Positions 16,850 through 25,163 of a DNA stretch of 64,000 bases are shown piece by piece. Location: assembly GCA_900549725.1 (NCBI GenBank), contig URPL01000001.1, positions 62,001 through 126,000 of the forward strand, in the 5' to 3' direction. Within the stretch, counting starts at the first letter, position 1, and every line of letters begins with the position of its first letter. The notes beneath the pieces were generated by a model. The model had not been told where the DNA came from and did no database searches. It saw only the letters and a list, made by a program, of their open reading frames with translations. A program made the translations under genes and the position numbers. Origin of the DNA: an uncultured Eubacteriales bacterium. Lineage in GTDB: Bacteria > Bacillota > Clostridia > Oscillospirales > CAG-272.

Positions 16850-17855
16850 GCTTGCGGTTTCTGCCCCGCTTTTCACGGCGCGTCATTTTTATGCCTGCCC
16901 CGGAATCGTTGCCCGCCGCAACCCCACCTCGGACTTTTGGTATTATAATAATTCAATCGGAATAAAAACGGAGTTTTATCCCGATTGGACGGAAAATGAT
17001 TGGTCAGACCCGATTGACTGCTTTTTGGAAAACGCCGATATCCCGCATATCGGTATTTTGGAGCGGGAAGAAATTCCCGCTGAGGTAACTCGGAATTGTC
17101 TGCAGGCGTTTTTGACAGAGACTTTGCGGGCGGATCGATATATTTATTACATAAATCTGGATGAGTATTTTATTCCTCGTACGCGATCGTTTCGGCAGCG
17201 CCATTTTCATCATGACGGGATGATTACCGGCATGGATACAGAGGCAAAGACGATTGCAATATCATTATATTCTCAGCGGAGAGTGCTTGAAAGCGTTGAA
17301 ATTCCGTTTAAACAGTTCAGAAAAGCGCTTTTGTCATCTCTTGAGGCAAAACCGTGGCCATCCTTTTTTCTGCTGCATTGTCTTCAGACAAAGCTGTCGC
17401 TTGATACCGACCGAATTAAAACAGCACTGCAAAGCTATCGGGAGGAAAAAGAACCGCATTCACTTATCAACCGGGGAAAGCGGTTTTATCAATACCACGG
17501 AATTAACGCATATGACGGGTGGATTGCCTTTTTTGAAGGCGCAAAAAGCAGAGAATTTATTTGGCAGGGCCCTGCATTTCTGGTATTTTGCGAGCATAAA
17601 AAATGCATGGCACAACGCTTGCTGCTGCTCGCAGACGCGGAACGGTCTGCCGGGCAAAGGGCGATTGCCCGGCTATATTACAGCACGGTATATCAAGGTC
17701 TGGAACAGAGCCGCATTCTTTATTTCAAGGCTTGTTTCAAAGAGGACAAGTCGGTATATGAAAAGCTGAGGGAAAGACTTGCAGAAATCAAGGAAAGGGA
17801 AAAGAGAATTTTGCAAGAATTTTCCGATATCGGCGAATTTGCCAAAAAAGATTGA
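16839..17855 (+). CDS. BtrH-like protein, second of the pair (338 aa)
   Basis: Start at 16839 overlaps the upstream stop by 11 nt. The N-terminal half has a Cys at HFYACPGIVARR, then YIYYINLDEYFIPRTRSFRQ followed by HFHHDGMITGMD; the DEYFIP...HFxHDxxIxGxD string is the best BtrH-N-like signature here. The C-terminal half repeats the layout of the upstream protein: LSLDTDRIKTALQSY, YQYHGINAYDGW, and LVFCEHKKCMAQRL. The two are therefore anciently duplicated copies. No carrier protein, NRPS module or RiPP precursor was found nearby, so the substrate is unknown. Ends KERILQEFSDIGEFAKKD-like coiled helix. Confidence 0.65.
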   Translation: MKIELAVSAPLFTARHFYACPGIVARRNPTSDFWYYNNSIGIKTEFYPDWTENDWSDPIDCFLENADIPHIGILEREEIPAEVTRNCLQAFLTETLRADRYIYYINLDEYFIPRTRSFRQRHFHHDGMITGMDTEAKTIAISLYSQRRVLESVEIPFKQFRKALLSSLEAKPWPSFFLLHCLQTKLSLDTDRIKTALQSYREEKEPHSLINRGKRFYQYHGINAYDGWIAFFEGAKSREFIWQGPAFLVFCEHKKCMAQRLLLLADAERSAGQRAIARLYYSTVYQGLEQSRILYFKACFKEDKSVYEKLRERLAEIKEREKRILQEFSDIGEFAKKD

Positions 17856-17880
17856 CTTTGGAAGAATAATATGGTATATT
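17852..17880 (+). promoter_or_regulatory. Sigma-A promoter for the leader ORF and acetyltransferase
   Basis: TTGACT, 17-nt spacer, TATATT. The -35 box overlaps the stop codon of the BtrH-like gene. Confidence 0.75.
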
Positions 17881-17905
17881 TGCAGCAAGAAGTTGATATT
17901 GTGCT

Positions 17906-17995
17906 ATGAGGATGCAAAATGAGACACTTGCCCGCCCGGAGTCAGTGCCCCCACCCCGAAGCCTTTTCTGTATCATACGAATCGAAGACAAATGA
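17906..17995 (+). CDS. Candidate 29-aa leader peptide ending at an attenuator hairpin
   Basis: Short ORF whose start lies about 20 nt after the predicted transcription start. The product includes ARPESVPPPRSLFCIIR, with three consecutive Pro codons (CCC CCA CCC), a known ribosome-pausing context. Its stop lies 6 nt before a perfect terminator stem. This is the layout of a translation-controlled leader, but the Shine-Dalgarno sequence is weak, other in-frame ATGs exist (17912, 17918), and no strong alternative anti-terminator stem was found, apart from a possible C5/G5 pairing between the proline codons and the terminator loop. Confidence 0.4.
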   Translation: MRMQNETLARPESVPPPRSLFCIIRIEDK

Positions 17996-18001
17996 ATTTA
18001 C

Positions 18002-18041
18002 AAAGCGCAAAACGACCGTAGGGGGAGTTTTGCGCTTTTTT
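18002..18041 (+). terminator. Terminator/attenuator upstream of the acetyltransferase gene
   Basis: Perfect 12-bp stem AAAGCGCAAAAC / GTTTTGCGCTTT, 13-nt loop containing GGGGG, T6 tail. It sits between the promoter at 17852 and the gene at 18092, so transcripts must read through it to reach the gene. Confidence 0.75.
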
Positions 18042-18091
18042 GTTGCAGCTGAATCATAATCCCAGAAGCAAACGGAGGAGAAAGACGAAAA

Positions 18092-18862
18092 ATGGAACAC
18101 TCTGCGACAGAACAGTTAAGAAAGAATCCGCGGTATTGGCTGGAATATGAATATGCAACCGACGGAGGGGAGAAGGTTGTGTTCGGGCAGATCGGGAGCA
18201 CTCCGTATCTGTTGAATTGCTCGGAGGGCTATTGCGCGGTGATGGACTGCACGCGGGAGCAGATTCCGGATCTGGTGAGGCAGCTGCAACCGCTTTTGTG
18301 TGAGACACCGGAGCAGCGGTTCACATTTAATGTTAAAATCGAAGATGCTGATCAAACAGCGGAAGATGGGGAACGCATTTATGATGCATATGTAACCTTG
18401 CTTGCGGATGAAACCGGTGTGCAGACACCATCGTCGTGCTCTGTGATTGATGTGAATGATTCCAATGTAGATACGCTATGCTTTGAGGACTGCGACACAG
18501 CGCTTTTGTATCGGCCGCCTCTGCAAACATTATTGGAGCTTTTTATCAGAAGAAAGCAGGGGCACATGATTGCATTTTTGCAGGAAAACCGGGTGGTCGG
18601 GTATTTGTCCTATTTTGAAATGTTTGAAGATACCTACGATGTGGATCATATTTATGTGGCGGAAAATAAGCGCGGACAGGGCATTGGAACAGCTCTTGCA
18701 AAAGCATATATTGCAAGAGCAATCGCCGATTGCAAAAATGCATTCTGGAGCAGTGTAAATCCGATTTCAGCCAAAACCGCAAAAGCAGCGGGCAGTAAAC
18801 TGTGCAGCAGGAGAATTTTCATAGAAAAGCAATTGACGATGCAATCGAAAAAAGGCGAATAA
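18092..18862 (+). CDS. GNAT-family N-acetyltransferase (256 aa)
   Basis: The C-terminal ~110 residues form a GNAT acetyl-CoA-binding fold: VVGYLSYFEMFEDTYDVDHIYV then VAENKRGQGIGTALAKAYIARA, where RGQGIG (residues ~193-198) is the pyrophosphate-binding Q/RxxGxG/A motif. The N-terminal ~150 residues are unrelated and unrecognised. The substrate cannot be told from sequence; candidates include small amines, ribosomal or antibiotic molecules. CGGAGGAGAAAGACG precedes the ATG. Because the gene lies behind a promoter, a proline-rich short ORF and a terminator, its expression is probably conditional. Confidence 0.8.
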   Translation: MEHSATEQLRKNPRYWLEYEYATDGGEKVVFGQIGSTPYLLNCSEGYCAVMDCTREQIPDLVRQLQPLLCETPEQRFTFNVKIEDADQTAEDGERIYDAYVTLLADETGVQTPSSCSVIDVNDSNVDTLCFEDCDTALLYRPPLQTLLELFIRRKQGHMIAFLQENRVVGYLSYFEMFEDTYDVDHIYVAENKRGQGIGTALAKAYIARAIADCKNAFWSSVNPISAKTAKAAGSKLCSRRIFIEKQLTMQSKKGE

Positions 18863-18962
18863 CGCACGGCATACAGACGATAAAAACGCGAGGCCTATTT
18901 GCGAGGGATCGAATGGAAAAGCTATACGGAACAAAACTTGATGAATTTTTGGGGAAGCGGAA

Positions 18963-19325
18963 ATGCGGGAAGAAGAGGAAAACGGGTTGGGAATTGAGCA
19001 AATCAGAAAGCTTTATGAAAAAATACCGCCCTCAAAATGCAAAGACGGCTGCTTTCGGTGCTGTATCAACACGGTGCAGTTTTCGAGGAGCGAGGAGCAT
19101 GCGATGGGAGGATATAGGTATGACGGACAATGTTCTCATTTAAAGGAAGGGAAATGCTCGGTTTATGAAAACAGACCGCTTGTGTGCAGGCTGTTCGGCG
19201 CAAGCATTTTGCTGCAATGCGAAGACTGCACGCCGAGGCGATATCTGACGGAGCAGGAAACCGCAGAGATTTTGCGCGCATACGCGCAGCAAAGGAAAGA
19301 AGAAGAGGCAGAGAAAGCAATCTGA
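18963..19325 (+). CDS. YkgJ-family CxxCxxCC metal-cluster protein
   Basis: 120 residues. Cys pattern KCKDGCFRCC near residue 25, then CSHLKEGKCSVYENRPLVCRLFG, and a further CEDC. This is the YkgJ (UPF0153) signature, thought to bind Zn or an Fe-S cluster; biochemical role unknown. The C-terminus is a Glu/Lys/Arg helix. The ~100 nt between the acetyltransferase and this gene contain no convincing gene, although a methionine-initiated frame overlaps from 18913. Followed by a bidirectional terminator shared with the convergent mrp-like gene. Confidence 0.8.
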   Translation: MREEEENGLGIEQIRKLYEKIPPSKCKDGCFRCCINTVQFSRSEEHAMGGYRYDGQCSHLKEGKCSVYENRPLVCRLFGASILLQCEDCTPRRYLTEQETAEILRAYAQQRKEEEAEKAI

Positions 19326-19405
19326 AGCAGAGGCGGAGCCTTTGCCAGGCGGACCACGACAGAAAAAGCGCGGCGCCACTCCGGAAAAAGCAATGCACTG
19401 AAAAA

Positions 19406-19452
19406 CCACCCCCGGCGCCGTTTGCGGGCGCCGGGGGCGGTGTGTTTTTTGG
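19406..19452. terminator. Bidirectional intrinsic terminator
   Basis: 14-bp stem CCACCCCCGGCGCC / GGCGCCGGGGGCGG with one mismatch. It is followed by GTTTTTT on the plus strand and, on the minus strand, by GGTTTTTC. It lies between the convergent YkgJ-like and Mrp genes. Confidence 0.85.
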
Positions 19453-19454
19453 AA

Positions 19455-20276
19455 TTAAAGTGCTTGCAGCGCATCCGCAAGGGCGGACTGCGCATCGCTT
19501 TGATACGATTCGATCTCGCCCTCATCGCTCAGGCGCGGCAGCTCGGTATCGATGGGGAGCTTTGCCAAAACGGGGATGCCGTGCTGCGCGGCGACCTCAT
19601 CCACATGGCTCTGCCCGAAGATATTCAGCACCTTGCCGCAGTCGGGACAGCGCAGGTAGCTCATGTTTTCCACAAGACCGAGCACGGGAATATGCATCAG
19701 CTCCGCCATGCGGACCGCCTTTTGGACGATCATGGAGACAAGCTCCTGCGGGGAGGTGACGATGATGATGCCGTCTACGGGGAGGGATTGGAATACCGTC
19801 AGCGGCACATCGCCCGTTCCGGGCGGCAGATCGACAAACATCCAGTCGATCTCGCCCCAAATGACATCCGTCCAGAACTGCTTGACGGTGCCCGCGATGA
19901 CGGGACCGCGCCACACGACCGGGTCGGTTTCCTCGGGCAGCAGCAGATTGACGCTCATGACCTCGATGCCGGTTTTGGTGAGAGCGGGAAGAATGCCGTC
20001 GTCATTTGCGGCACAGTTACCGTGCAGCCCGAATACCTTTGGGATGGACGGGCCGGTGATATCGGCATCCAGAATGGCGACCTTTTCGCCGCGGCGGCGC
20101 ATTGCGACTGCGAGCAGCGAGGTGACAAACGATTTTCCGACGCCGCCCTTGCCGCTGACGACACCGATCACTTTTTTGATATGGGACTTTGCATTTTGCG
20201 GGGCAAGCAAAGACGCGCTCTCGCGGGAGGCGCAGTTTTCGCCGCAGGAAGAGCAATCATGCGTACATTCAGACAT
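19455..20276 (-). CDS. mrp: Mrp/NBP35-family Fe-S cluster carrier ATPase
   Basis: P-loop ATPase that binds and hands on Fe-S clusters in the cytoplasm. Start at 20276 gives MSECTHDCSSCGENC, an N-terminal Cys cluster; the frame is open further upstream but that part is not protein-like. The deviant Walker A GKGGVGKS lies at residues 42-49, followed by LDADITGPSIPK and FVDLPPGTGD. The CxxC for cluster binding and dimerisation is MSYLRCPDCGKVLNIFG. Length 273 residues is usual for Clostridial Mrp. AAAGGA lies upstream on the minus strand. Single gene between a shared terminator and its own promoter. Confidence 0.93.
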   Translation of the reverse strand: MSECTHDCSSCGENCASRESASLLAPQNAKSHIKKVIGVVSGKGGVGKSFVTSLLAVAMRRRGEKVAILDADITGPSIPKVFGLHGNCAANDDGILPALTKTGIEVMSVNLLLPEETDPVVWRGPVIAGTVKQFWTDVIWGEIDWMFVDLPPGTGDVPLTVFQSLPVDGIIIVTSPQELVSMIVQKAVRMAELMHIPVLGLVENMSYLRCPDCGKVLNIFGQSHVDEVAAQHGIPVLAKLPIDTELPRLSDEGEIESYQSDAQSALADALQAL

Positions 20277-20576
20277 GAAAAAACATCCTTTCTCTTTGCG
20301 CTGTGCGCAGCTTACTTCCTTTATTATACCCAAGACGGAGCAAAAAGCAAGCAAATTTGAAAATTCGGCATCGGCGCAAAGCGGTTTTGCGCGGCAGCTC
20401 AGGAAAACAGGCGATATGCCGCAGACAGCGCCGAAAGCTTCTGCGGCGCGCTTTTTGGCGGGGAAGCGGAGCCCCGCGGCTGATTTTTTTGCATCCCTTA
20501 GAAAAACGGTCACAATTTAATCACATTTATGCGATACAATGACCCTAAGCGAACCAAATTGAAGGAGGAACGGATT
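20277..20576. other. Divergent intergenic region between mrp and the ABC operon
   Basis: Holds the mrp promoter and, on the plus strand, two hairpins followed by T-tracts: GCGCCG/CGGCGC at 20428-20449 with T5, and GCGGGG/CCCCGC at 20458-20477 with T7 at 20484-20490. A TACAAT at 20535-20540 may be the -10 box of the ABC operon, but its -35 is poor. No gene was recognised. Confidence 0.5.
20323..20350 (-). promoter_or_regulatory. Probable sigma-A promoter of mrp
   Basis: On the minus strand: TTGCTT, 16-nt spacer, TATAAT, about 47 nt before the mrp start. Confidence 0.55.
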
Positions 20577-21659
20577 TTGATCGAAGTCAAACATTTGACA
20601 AAACGGTACGGCGACCACCTCGCGGTGGATGATCTGAGCTTTACCGTGGAGCAGGGCAAAATCTATGGCTTTCTCGGGCCGAACGGCGCCGGGAAATCCA
20701 CAACCATGAACATCCTGACCGGCTGCCTTTCCGCAACGGAGGGCACCGTCACGATCGACGGGCACGATATTTTTGAGGAACCGATCGCGGCGAAGCGCTG
20801 CATCGGCTATCTGCCGGAGATCCCGCCGCTGTACCTTGATATGACGCCGGAGGAATACCTTCGCTTTGTTGCCAAAGCGAAGGGCATTGCGCGCGCTGAG
20901 CGGGAGGAAGCCATTGAGACGGTGATGGAGCGCACGGGCACGACGGATGTGCGCGACCGCCTGATCAAGTTTCTTTCCAAAGGGTATCGGCAAAGGGTCG
21001 GTCTTGCGCAGGCGATGCTGGGTGACCCGAAAGTGATCATTCTGGACGAGCCGACCGTCGGGCTGGACCCGCAGCAGATCATTGAAATGCGCACCCTGAT
21101 CCGTGAGCTGGGCGAGGAGCACACGGTGATTCTTTCCAGCCATATTCTTTCCGAGGTCAGCGCCGTATGCGACCATGCGCTGATCATTTCGCACGGGCGG
21201 CTTGTTGCAAGCGATACCATTGAAAATCTGAAGGAGCATCTCAGCGGCGGCGCGACATTGGTGCTCACCGTGAAGGGCGACGAGCAGACCGTGCAGGCGG
21301 CGGCACAGGCGCTGGACGGCGTGAAGAGCGCGACGGTTACAAAGAGCCGCGAGGAAAACTGCGTGGAGGTGACCCTGCGCGCGGAAGACGACCGCGACCT
21401 GCGCGAGGAGGTGTTCCGCTCCTTTGCGGCGCAGGGGCTGATCATTCTGCAAAGCGAGGTGCACACGGCGGACTTGGAAGAGGTATTTCTCAGCCTCACG
21501 GCGGACGATGCGCCGGCATCCGCACCGTCGGGCGACGAAGCGAACGCCGAAAACGCCGATGCGCAGGACGACTATACGCCGCTGTTTACCGCCGAAAACG
21601 GCGATGCAGCCGAAGAATCGAAGCCGCAGGAGCAAGCTGCGGACGACGGAAAGGAGTGA
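20577..21659 (+). CDS. ABC transporter ATP-binding subunit (Gld-like exporter)
   Basis: Start chosen at TTG 20577, because GAAGGAGG ends 8 nt upstream and the product then begins IEVKHLTKRYGDH as in the family. Walker A GPNGAGKST (residues ~34-42), signature LSKGYRQRVGLAQ, Walker B VIILDEPTVGLDP, switch His in SSHIL. The NBD is followed by a C-terminal ~60-residue acidic, Ala/Glu/Asp-rich tail (DDAPASAPSGDEANAENAD) not seen in most homologues. It powers the permease encoded next. The four-gene set (NBD, ABC-2 permease, GldG-like, DUF4340) matches GldA/F/G-type export systems whose substrate in Firmicutes is unknown. Confidence 0.9.
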   Translation: MIEVKHLTKRYGDHLAVDDLSFTVEQGKIYGFLGPNGAGKSTTMNILTGCLSATEGTVTIDGHDIFEEPIAAKRCIGYLPEIPPLYLDMTPEEYLRFVAKAKGIARAEREEAIETVMERTGTTDVRDRLIKFLSKGYRQRVGLAQAMLGDPKVIILDEPTVGLDPQQIIEMRTLIRELGEEHTVILSSHILSEVSAVCDHALIISHGRLVASDTIENLKEHLSGGATLVLTVKGDEQTVQAAAQALDGVKSATVTKSREENCVEVTLRAEDDRDLREEVFRSFAAQGLIILQSEVHTADLEEVFLSLTADDAPASAPSGDEANAENADAQDDYTPLFTAENGDAAEESKPQEQAADDGKE

Positions 21660-21665
21660 GACGGG

Positions 21666-22529
21666 ATGGGCGCTGTTTATGAAAGAGAGCTGAAAGGCTA
21701 TCTGCACGGCATGACGGGTATTATTTTCATCTCCGTCAACCTTTTGTTTTCGGGGCTGATGCTGTTTTTGGAAAATCTGAAATATCAGGACCCCAAAATG
21801 GAAGCGCTGATCTACTATCAGCTGATGATCCTGTTTTTGACGATACCGATTCTGACCATGCGCTCCATTGCGGAGGATCGGCGGCAGAAAACGGACCAGC
21901 TTTTGTATTCCCTGCCGCTTTCGCTGCCGAAGATCGTTTTGGCGAAATATTTCGCGCTGCTGACGACGGCGGTTCTGCCGACGCTTGTCAGCCTGCTTTA
22001 CCCGCTGATTCTTTCGCTGTACGGCACGGTGAATTTCGGCACGACCTATACGGCGCTTTTGACGCAGGCGCTGTTCATTGCGCTGCTTTGCGCCATCGGC
22101 ATGTTTATCTCCTCCCTGACGGAGAGCCCCGCCATCGCCGCAATTCTGACGCTGACGGTGAATGCAGCGCTGTTTTTGATGAGCTTTTTCACCACCGCCA
22201 TTCCGCAGACGGAGCTTGCCTCTCTGATCGGCTTTGCCGTGATTATTGTGCTGGTGGCATTTCTTGCCTACTATATGACAAAGAGTGTGATCGCGGCTTA
22301 TGCGGTTGGCGCGGTCGGCATTGTGGCGGAGATCATTCTTTATTTTGTAAAAAAGGATCTGTTTGCCGGCGCGATCAACAAGGTGATTGATGCGATGAGC
22401 GTTTTCTCCCGCGTGGATCTCGGCACAAGCGGCATTCTGGATCTTAGCGGTATCGTTTATTTTGTCACGGCTGCGGCGCTGTTTGTTTTTCTCAGCGTGC
22501 AGGCTGTGGAAAAGCGCCGCTGGAGCTGA
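21666..22529 (+). CDS. ABC-2 type permease (GldF-like)
   Basis: 287-residue membrane protein with six predicted helices (e.g. GMTGIIFISVNLLFSGLMLFL; VIIVLVAFLAYYM). The loop LTIPILTMRSIAEDRRQKTDQLLYSLPLS is the coupling segment typical of the ABC-2/GldF family, which contacts the ATPase. Begins 6 nt after the ATPase gene with AAAGGAGTGAG upstream. Forms the membrane channel of the exporter with the preceding ATPase. Confidence 0.9.
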   Translation: MGAVYERELKGYLHGMTGIIFISVNLLFSGLMLFLENLKYQDPKMEALIYYQLMILFLTIPILTMRSIAEDRRQKTDQLLYSLPLSLPKIVLAKYFALLTTAVLPTLVSLLYPLILSLYGTVNFGTTYTALLTQALFIALLCAIGMFISSLTESPAIAAILTLTVNAALFLMSFFTTAIPQTELASLIGFAVIIVLVAFLAYYMTKSVIAAYAVGAVGIVAEIILYFVKKDLFAGAINKVIDAMSVFSRVDLGTSGILDLSGIVYFVTAAALFVFLSVQAVEKRRWS

Positions 22530-22544
22530 GAGGGGGGCTGAGTG

Positions 22545-23984
22545 ATGAAGAATAAAACCGGAAAAAAGACCCTGCGGCTCGGCACCTATTCTTTGGTGCT
22601 TTGCCTGGTGGCGCTTGCCGTTGTTGTGGCTTTGAATCTGATCGTCGGCGCGCTGCCGAGCACCATGACGAAATTCGATGTCAGCGGCAGCAATTTATAT
22701 GAGCTTTCCGCAGAGACGAAAACCATTTGCGAAAATCTCGACAGCGAGATCACCATGTATCTTTTGGCAACGCGCGGCAAGGAGGATCAGCGCATTCTCA
22801 CGCTGCTGGAAAAATACGAGGCGCTTTCCGCGCGGCTGAAGCTGGAGACGGTCGACCCCGATTCCAACCCGACCTTCCTTTCGCAATATACCACCGACGG
22901 CGTTTATGCCAACAGCGTGCTGCTGGTCGGCGCAAACAGGCATAAGCTTGTCAGCTATAACGATATTTATACCTATTCCGACGAGGATCTGTATAATTAC
23001 CAGTATTATGGCACACAGCCCACCAAGGTGCAGTTTTACGGGGAGAGCGCCATCACCGGCGCGATCGATTATCTCACAAATGAGAATCTGCCCGTGGTCT
23101 ATTATCTCAGCGGGCACAACGAGGCGGATATTGCAAGCGCGCTTTCCACGCGCCTGACCAAGGAAAACCTGACGCTGACGGAGCTGAACCTGCTCAGTCG
23201 GGGGCAGGTGCCGCAGGATGCGGCATGCGTGCTCATCGGGGTGCCGGAATATGATTTTTCCGCCGATGAAATCACGATGCTGAAGGACTATATGGAAAGC
23301 GGCGGCTCGGTGTTCCTGCTTTCGTATTTCACCTATTTCACCGAGGAAAAGATGCCGAATCTGTATGACTTTACGCAAGAGCTCGGGCTGCGGGCGGAAG
23401 AGGGGCTTTTGTGCGAAGAGGACGGAGACCACTTCTATCTCACCAATTATTATCTCCTGCCGGATTTGAACACGGAAAGCTTTGCGGCGTCCGCGCTGAG
23501 CGCGAAAAACATTGATGTGCTGCTGCAGGGGGCGCAGGGGCTGAGCGAAACGGAGAGCCATGAGGGCTATACCGTAACCGCGATTTTGTCCTCCTCCGAC
23601 AAGGCATATCTCAAATCCATGCAGGGCAGCGGCGAAAACACGCCGATTGCCAAGGAGGACGGCGACCGCACCGGCAAATTCATGGCGGCAGCCGAGGTCA
23701 CTGCAAGCGAGGAAAACGGCGGCGGAAAGCTGTTCTGGTACACATCCCCCTCCATTCTTTCCACCAATGTTTCGGGCAATATGGAGCTGTTTGTTTCCAA
23801 TGTGATCGCGGTTTGCGGAAAAACAACCTCTGTGACGGCGGGCGAAGCCAGAACCATTGCCACAAACTATCTGACGGTGTCGAACACGCAGAGCACGCTG
23901 TGGGGCGTGATCGTCGTGTTTGTGATCCCGCTTGCGGCGCTGGCGGGCGGCATTGCGGTGTTTGTCAAGCGCCGCAAGAAATAA
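22545..23984 (+). CDS. GldG-like extracytoplasmic ABC-associated protein
   Basis: 479 residues. N-terminal membrane anchor (SLVLCLVALAVVVALNLIVGAL), a large extracytoplasmic domain beginning KFDVSGSNLYELSAETKTI, and a C-terminal helix LWGVIVVFVIPLAALAGGIAVFVKRRKK. The sequence YYLSGHNE and the later CVLIGVPEYDFSADEITMLKDYMESGGSVFLL are characteristic of the ABC_transp_aux/GldG family. A GTG lies one codon upstream, but AGGGGGG spacing favours the ATG at 22545. It sits between permease and DUF4340 genes, as in other members of this export module. Confidence 0.88.
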   Translation: MKNKTGKKTLRLGTYSLVLCLVALAVVVALNLIVGALPSTMTKFDVSGSNLYELSAETKTICENLDSEITMYLLATRGKEDQRILTLLEKYEALSARLKLETVDPDSNPTFLSQYTTDGVYANSVLLVGANRHKLVSYNDIYTYSDEDLYNYQYYGTQPTKVQFYGESAITGAIDYLTNENLPVVYYLSGHNEADIASALSTRLTKENLTLTELNLLSRGQVPQDAACVLIGVPEYDFSADEITMLKDYMESGGSVFLLSYFTYFTEEKMPNLYDFTQELGLRAEEGLLCEEDGDHFYLTNYYLLPDLNTESFAASALSAKNIDVLLQGAQGLSETESHEGYTVTAILSSSDKAYLKSMQGSGENTPIAKEDGDRTGKFMAAAEVTASEENGGGKLFWYTSPSILSTNVSGNMELFVSNVIAVCGKTTSVTAGEARTIATNYLTVSNTQSTLWGVIVVFVIPLAALAGGIAVFVKRRKK

Positions 23985-23994
23985 GGAGAGGCAA

Positions 23995-25020
23995 ATGAGC
24001 AAAAAGAATCGCACCGCAACGCTTGCGGTGCTGTGCGGGGCGCTGATCGTATGCGTGGGCGGCTATTTTGCCGCCCGCGGCATCAGTGCCGCAGAGGAAA
24101 AAAAGAACGCGGAGGAGGAAACGCAGAGCATCCCCGTGACGGAGTATTCCGCCGACGGCATGCAAACGCTTTCCTATTATACCGCGGATAACGGCGATAC
24201 GCTTTCCTTTACCAAAACCGACAGCGGCTGGACGCTGGACGCGGAACCGGATTACCCGCTGAACCAAACGAATCTGAACGATATGGCAAAGGCGATTTCC
24301 TCCGTGAGCGCAAAGCGCATGGTGGAAAAAAGCGAGTATACGCTGTCAGACTTCGGGCTTGACGATGAAACGGTGCGCGTGCGCGTGACGGCGGGCTATC
24401 GCGATGCCAACGGCGTGCCGTTTTCGGTGACGGTGCGCATCAGCGAGGCCTCTTCCTTCAGCTCCGATTGCTATCTCAGCGTTGAGGGAAACGATGCGAT
24501 CTATATGGTGGCGGAGGATGTGGCAAATGCGTTTGCTTACGGAAAGAGCGATCTTTTACAAACGGAGTCGCTGCCGCAGATCAACAGCGAAACGCTGTAT
24601 TCCGTTGCGGTGACCGCGGGCGGAAAAACCAATGAGATCACCGATAAAACGGGGCTGGATGCGCTTGCCTCCCTGTATGGCAACCTCACCGTCAAATCCA
24701 TGGCATATTATGTGCAGAATGCGGAAACGCTTGCAAAAACGGGGCTGGATGCGCCTGTGCAGCTCAAATTCTCCTACAAGAAAGAGGTGCAGCAGCAACA
24801 GGACGACGGCAGCGTTGCCACGGTAACGGTGGACGCTTCCTCCACGGTGCTGCTCGGCGCTTCCTTTGCGGATGCAAGCGGCAATGAAAAAACCTATTTC
24901 ACCTTTGATTCGCTCTCTTATATTTATGAGGCGACCAAGGAAACCGCCGATTTTCTGACTGCATATGCAGACTATGTGCCGGCGCTGACGGAAGAGGAAA
25001 GCAGTCAGGCAGAAGGCTGA
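23995..25020 (+). CDS. DUF4340-domain exported protein, ABC partner
   Basis: 341 residues. One N-terminal membrane helix (TLAVLCGALIVCVGGYFAA) then an extracytoplasmic domain with repeated units of the DUF4340 type (DTLSFTKTDSGWTLDAEPDYPLNQ; YTLSDFGLDDETVRVRV; ISEASSFSSDCYLSVEGNDAIYMV). TAAGGAGAGG precedes the ATG at 23995. It is last in the Gld-like operon, 10 nt after the GldG-like gene, and is followed by a terminator. DUF4340 proteins almost always accompany GldG-like proteins; exact role unknown. Confidence 0.85.
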   Translation: MSKKNRTATLAVLCGALIVCVGGYFAARGISAAEEKKNAEEETQSIPVTEYSADGMQTLSYYTADNGDTLSFTKTDSGWTLDAEPDYPLNQTNLNDMAKAISSVSAKRMVEKSEYTLSDFGLDDETVRVRVTAGYRDANGVPFSVTVRISEASSFSSDCYLSVEGNDAIYMVAEDVANAFAYGKSDLLQTESLPQINSETLYSVAVTAGGKTNEITDKTGLDALASLYGNLTVKSMAYYVQNAETLAKTGLDAPVQLKFSYKKEVQQQQDDGSVATVTVDASSTVLLGASFADASGNEKTYFTFDSLSYIYEATKETADFLTAYADYVPALTEEESSQAEG

Positions 25021-25046
25021 TGCCGCTGCTTTTGAAACAGAAAAGA

Positions 25047-25077
25047 GCCGTCGGGCAAACCGCCCGGCGGCTTTTTT
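25047..25077 (+). terminator. Intrinsic terminator of the Gld-like ABC operon
   Basis: Stem GCCGTCGGGC / GCCCGGCGGC, 5-nt loop, then TTTTTT. Confidence 0.85.
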
Positions 25078-25163
25078 GCGCGCTCTGAAAACTTTTATTT
25101 CCCGGAAAATATTGATTGACATTTTTTATCAATATGGTAGGCAAAAAAACAAGACGCGCCGCA

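Noticed and set aside
17881..18041. T-box or amino-acid riboswitch before the acetyltransferase
   Set aside because: No T-box sequence (AGGGUGGNACCGCG) or other recognisable aptamer; only the short ORF and terminator are visible.
18802..19143. Plus-strand frame between the acetyltransferase and the YkgJ-like gene
   Set aside because: Overlaps both neighbours, Lys/Arg-rich, no ribosome site; the YkgJ frame carries the conserved Cys pattern.
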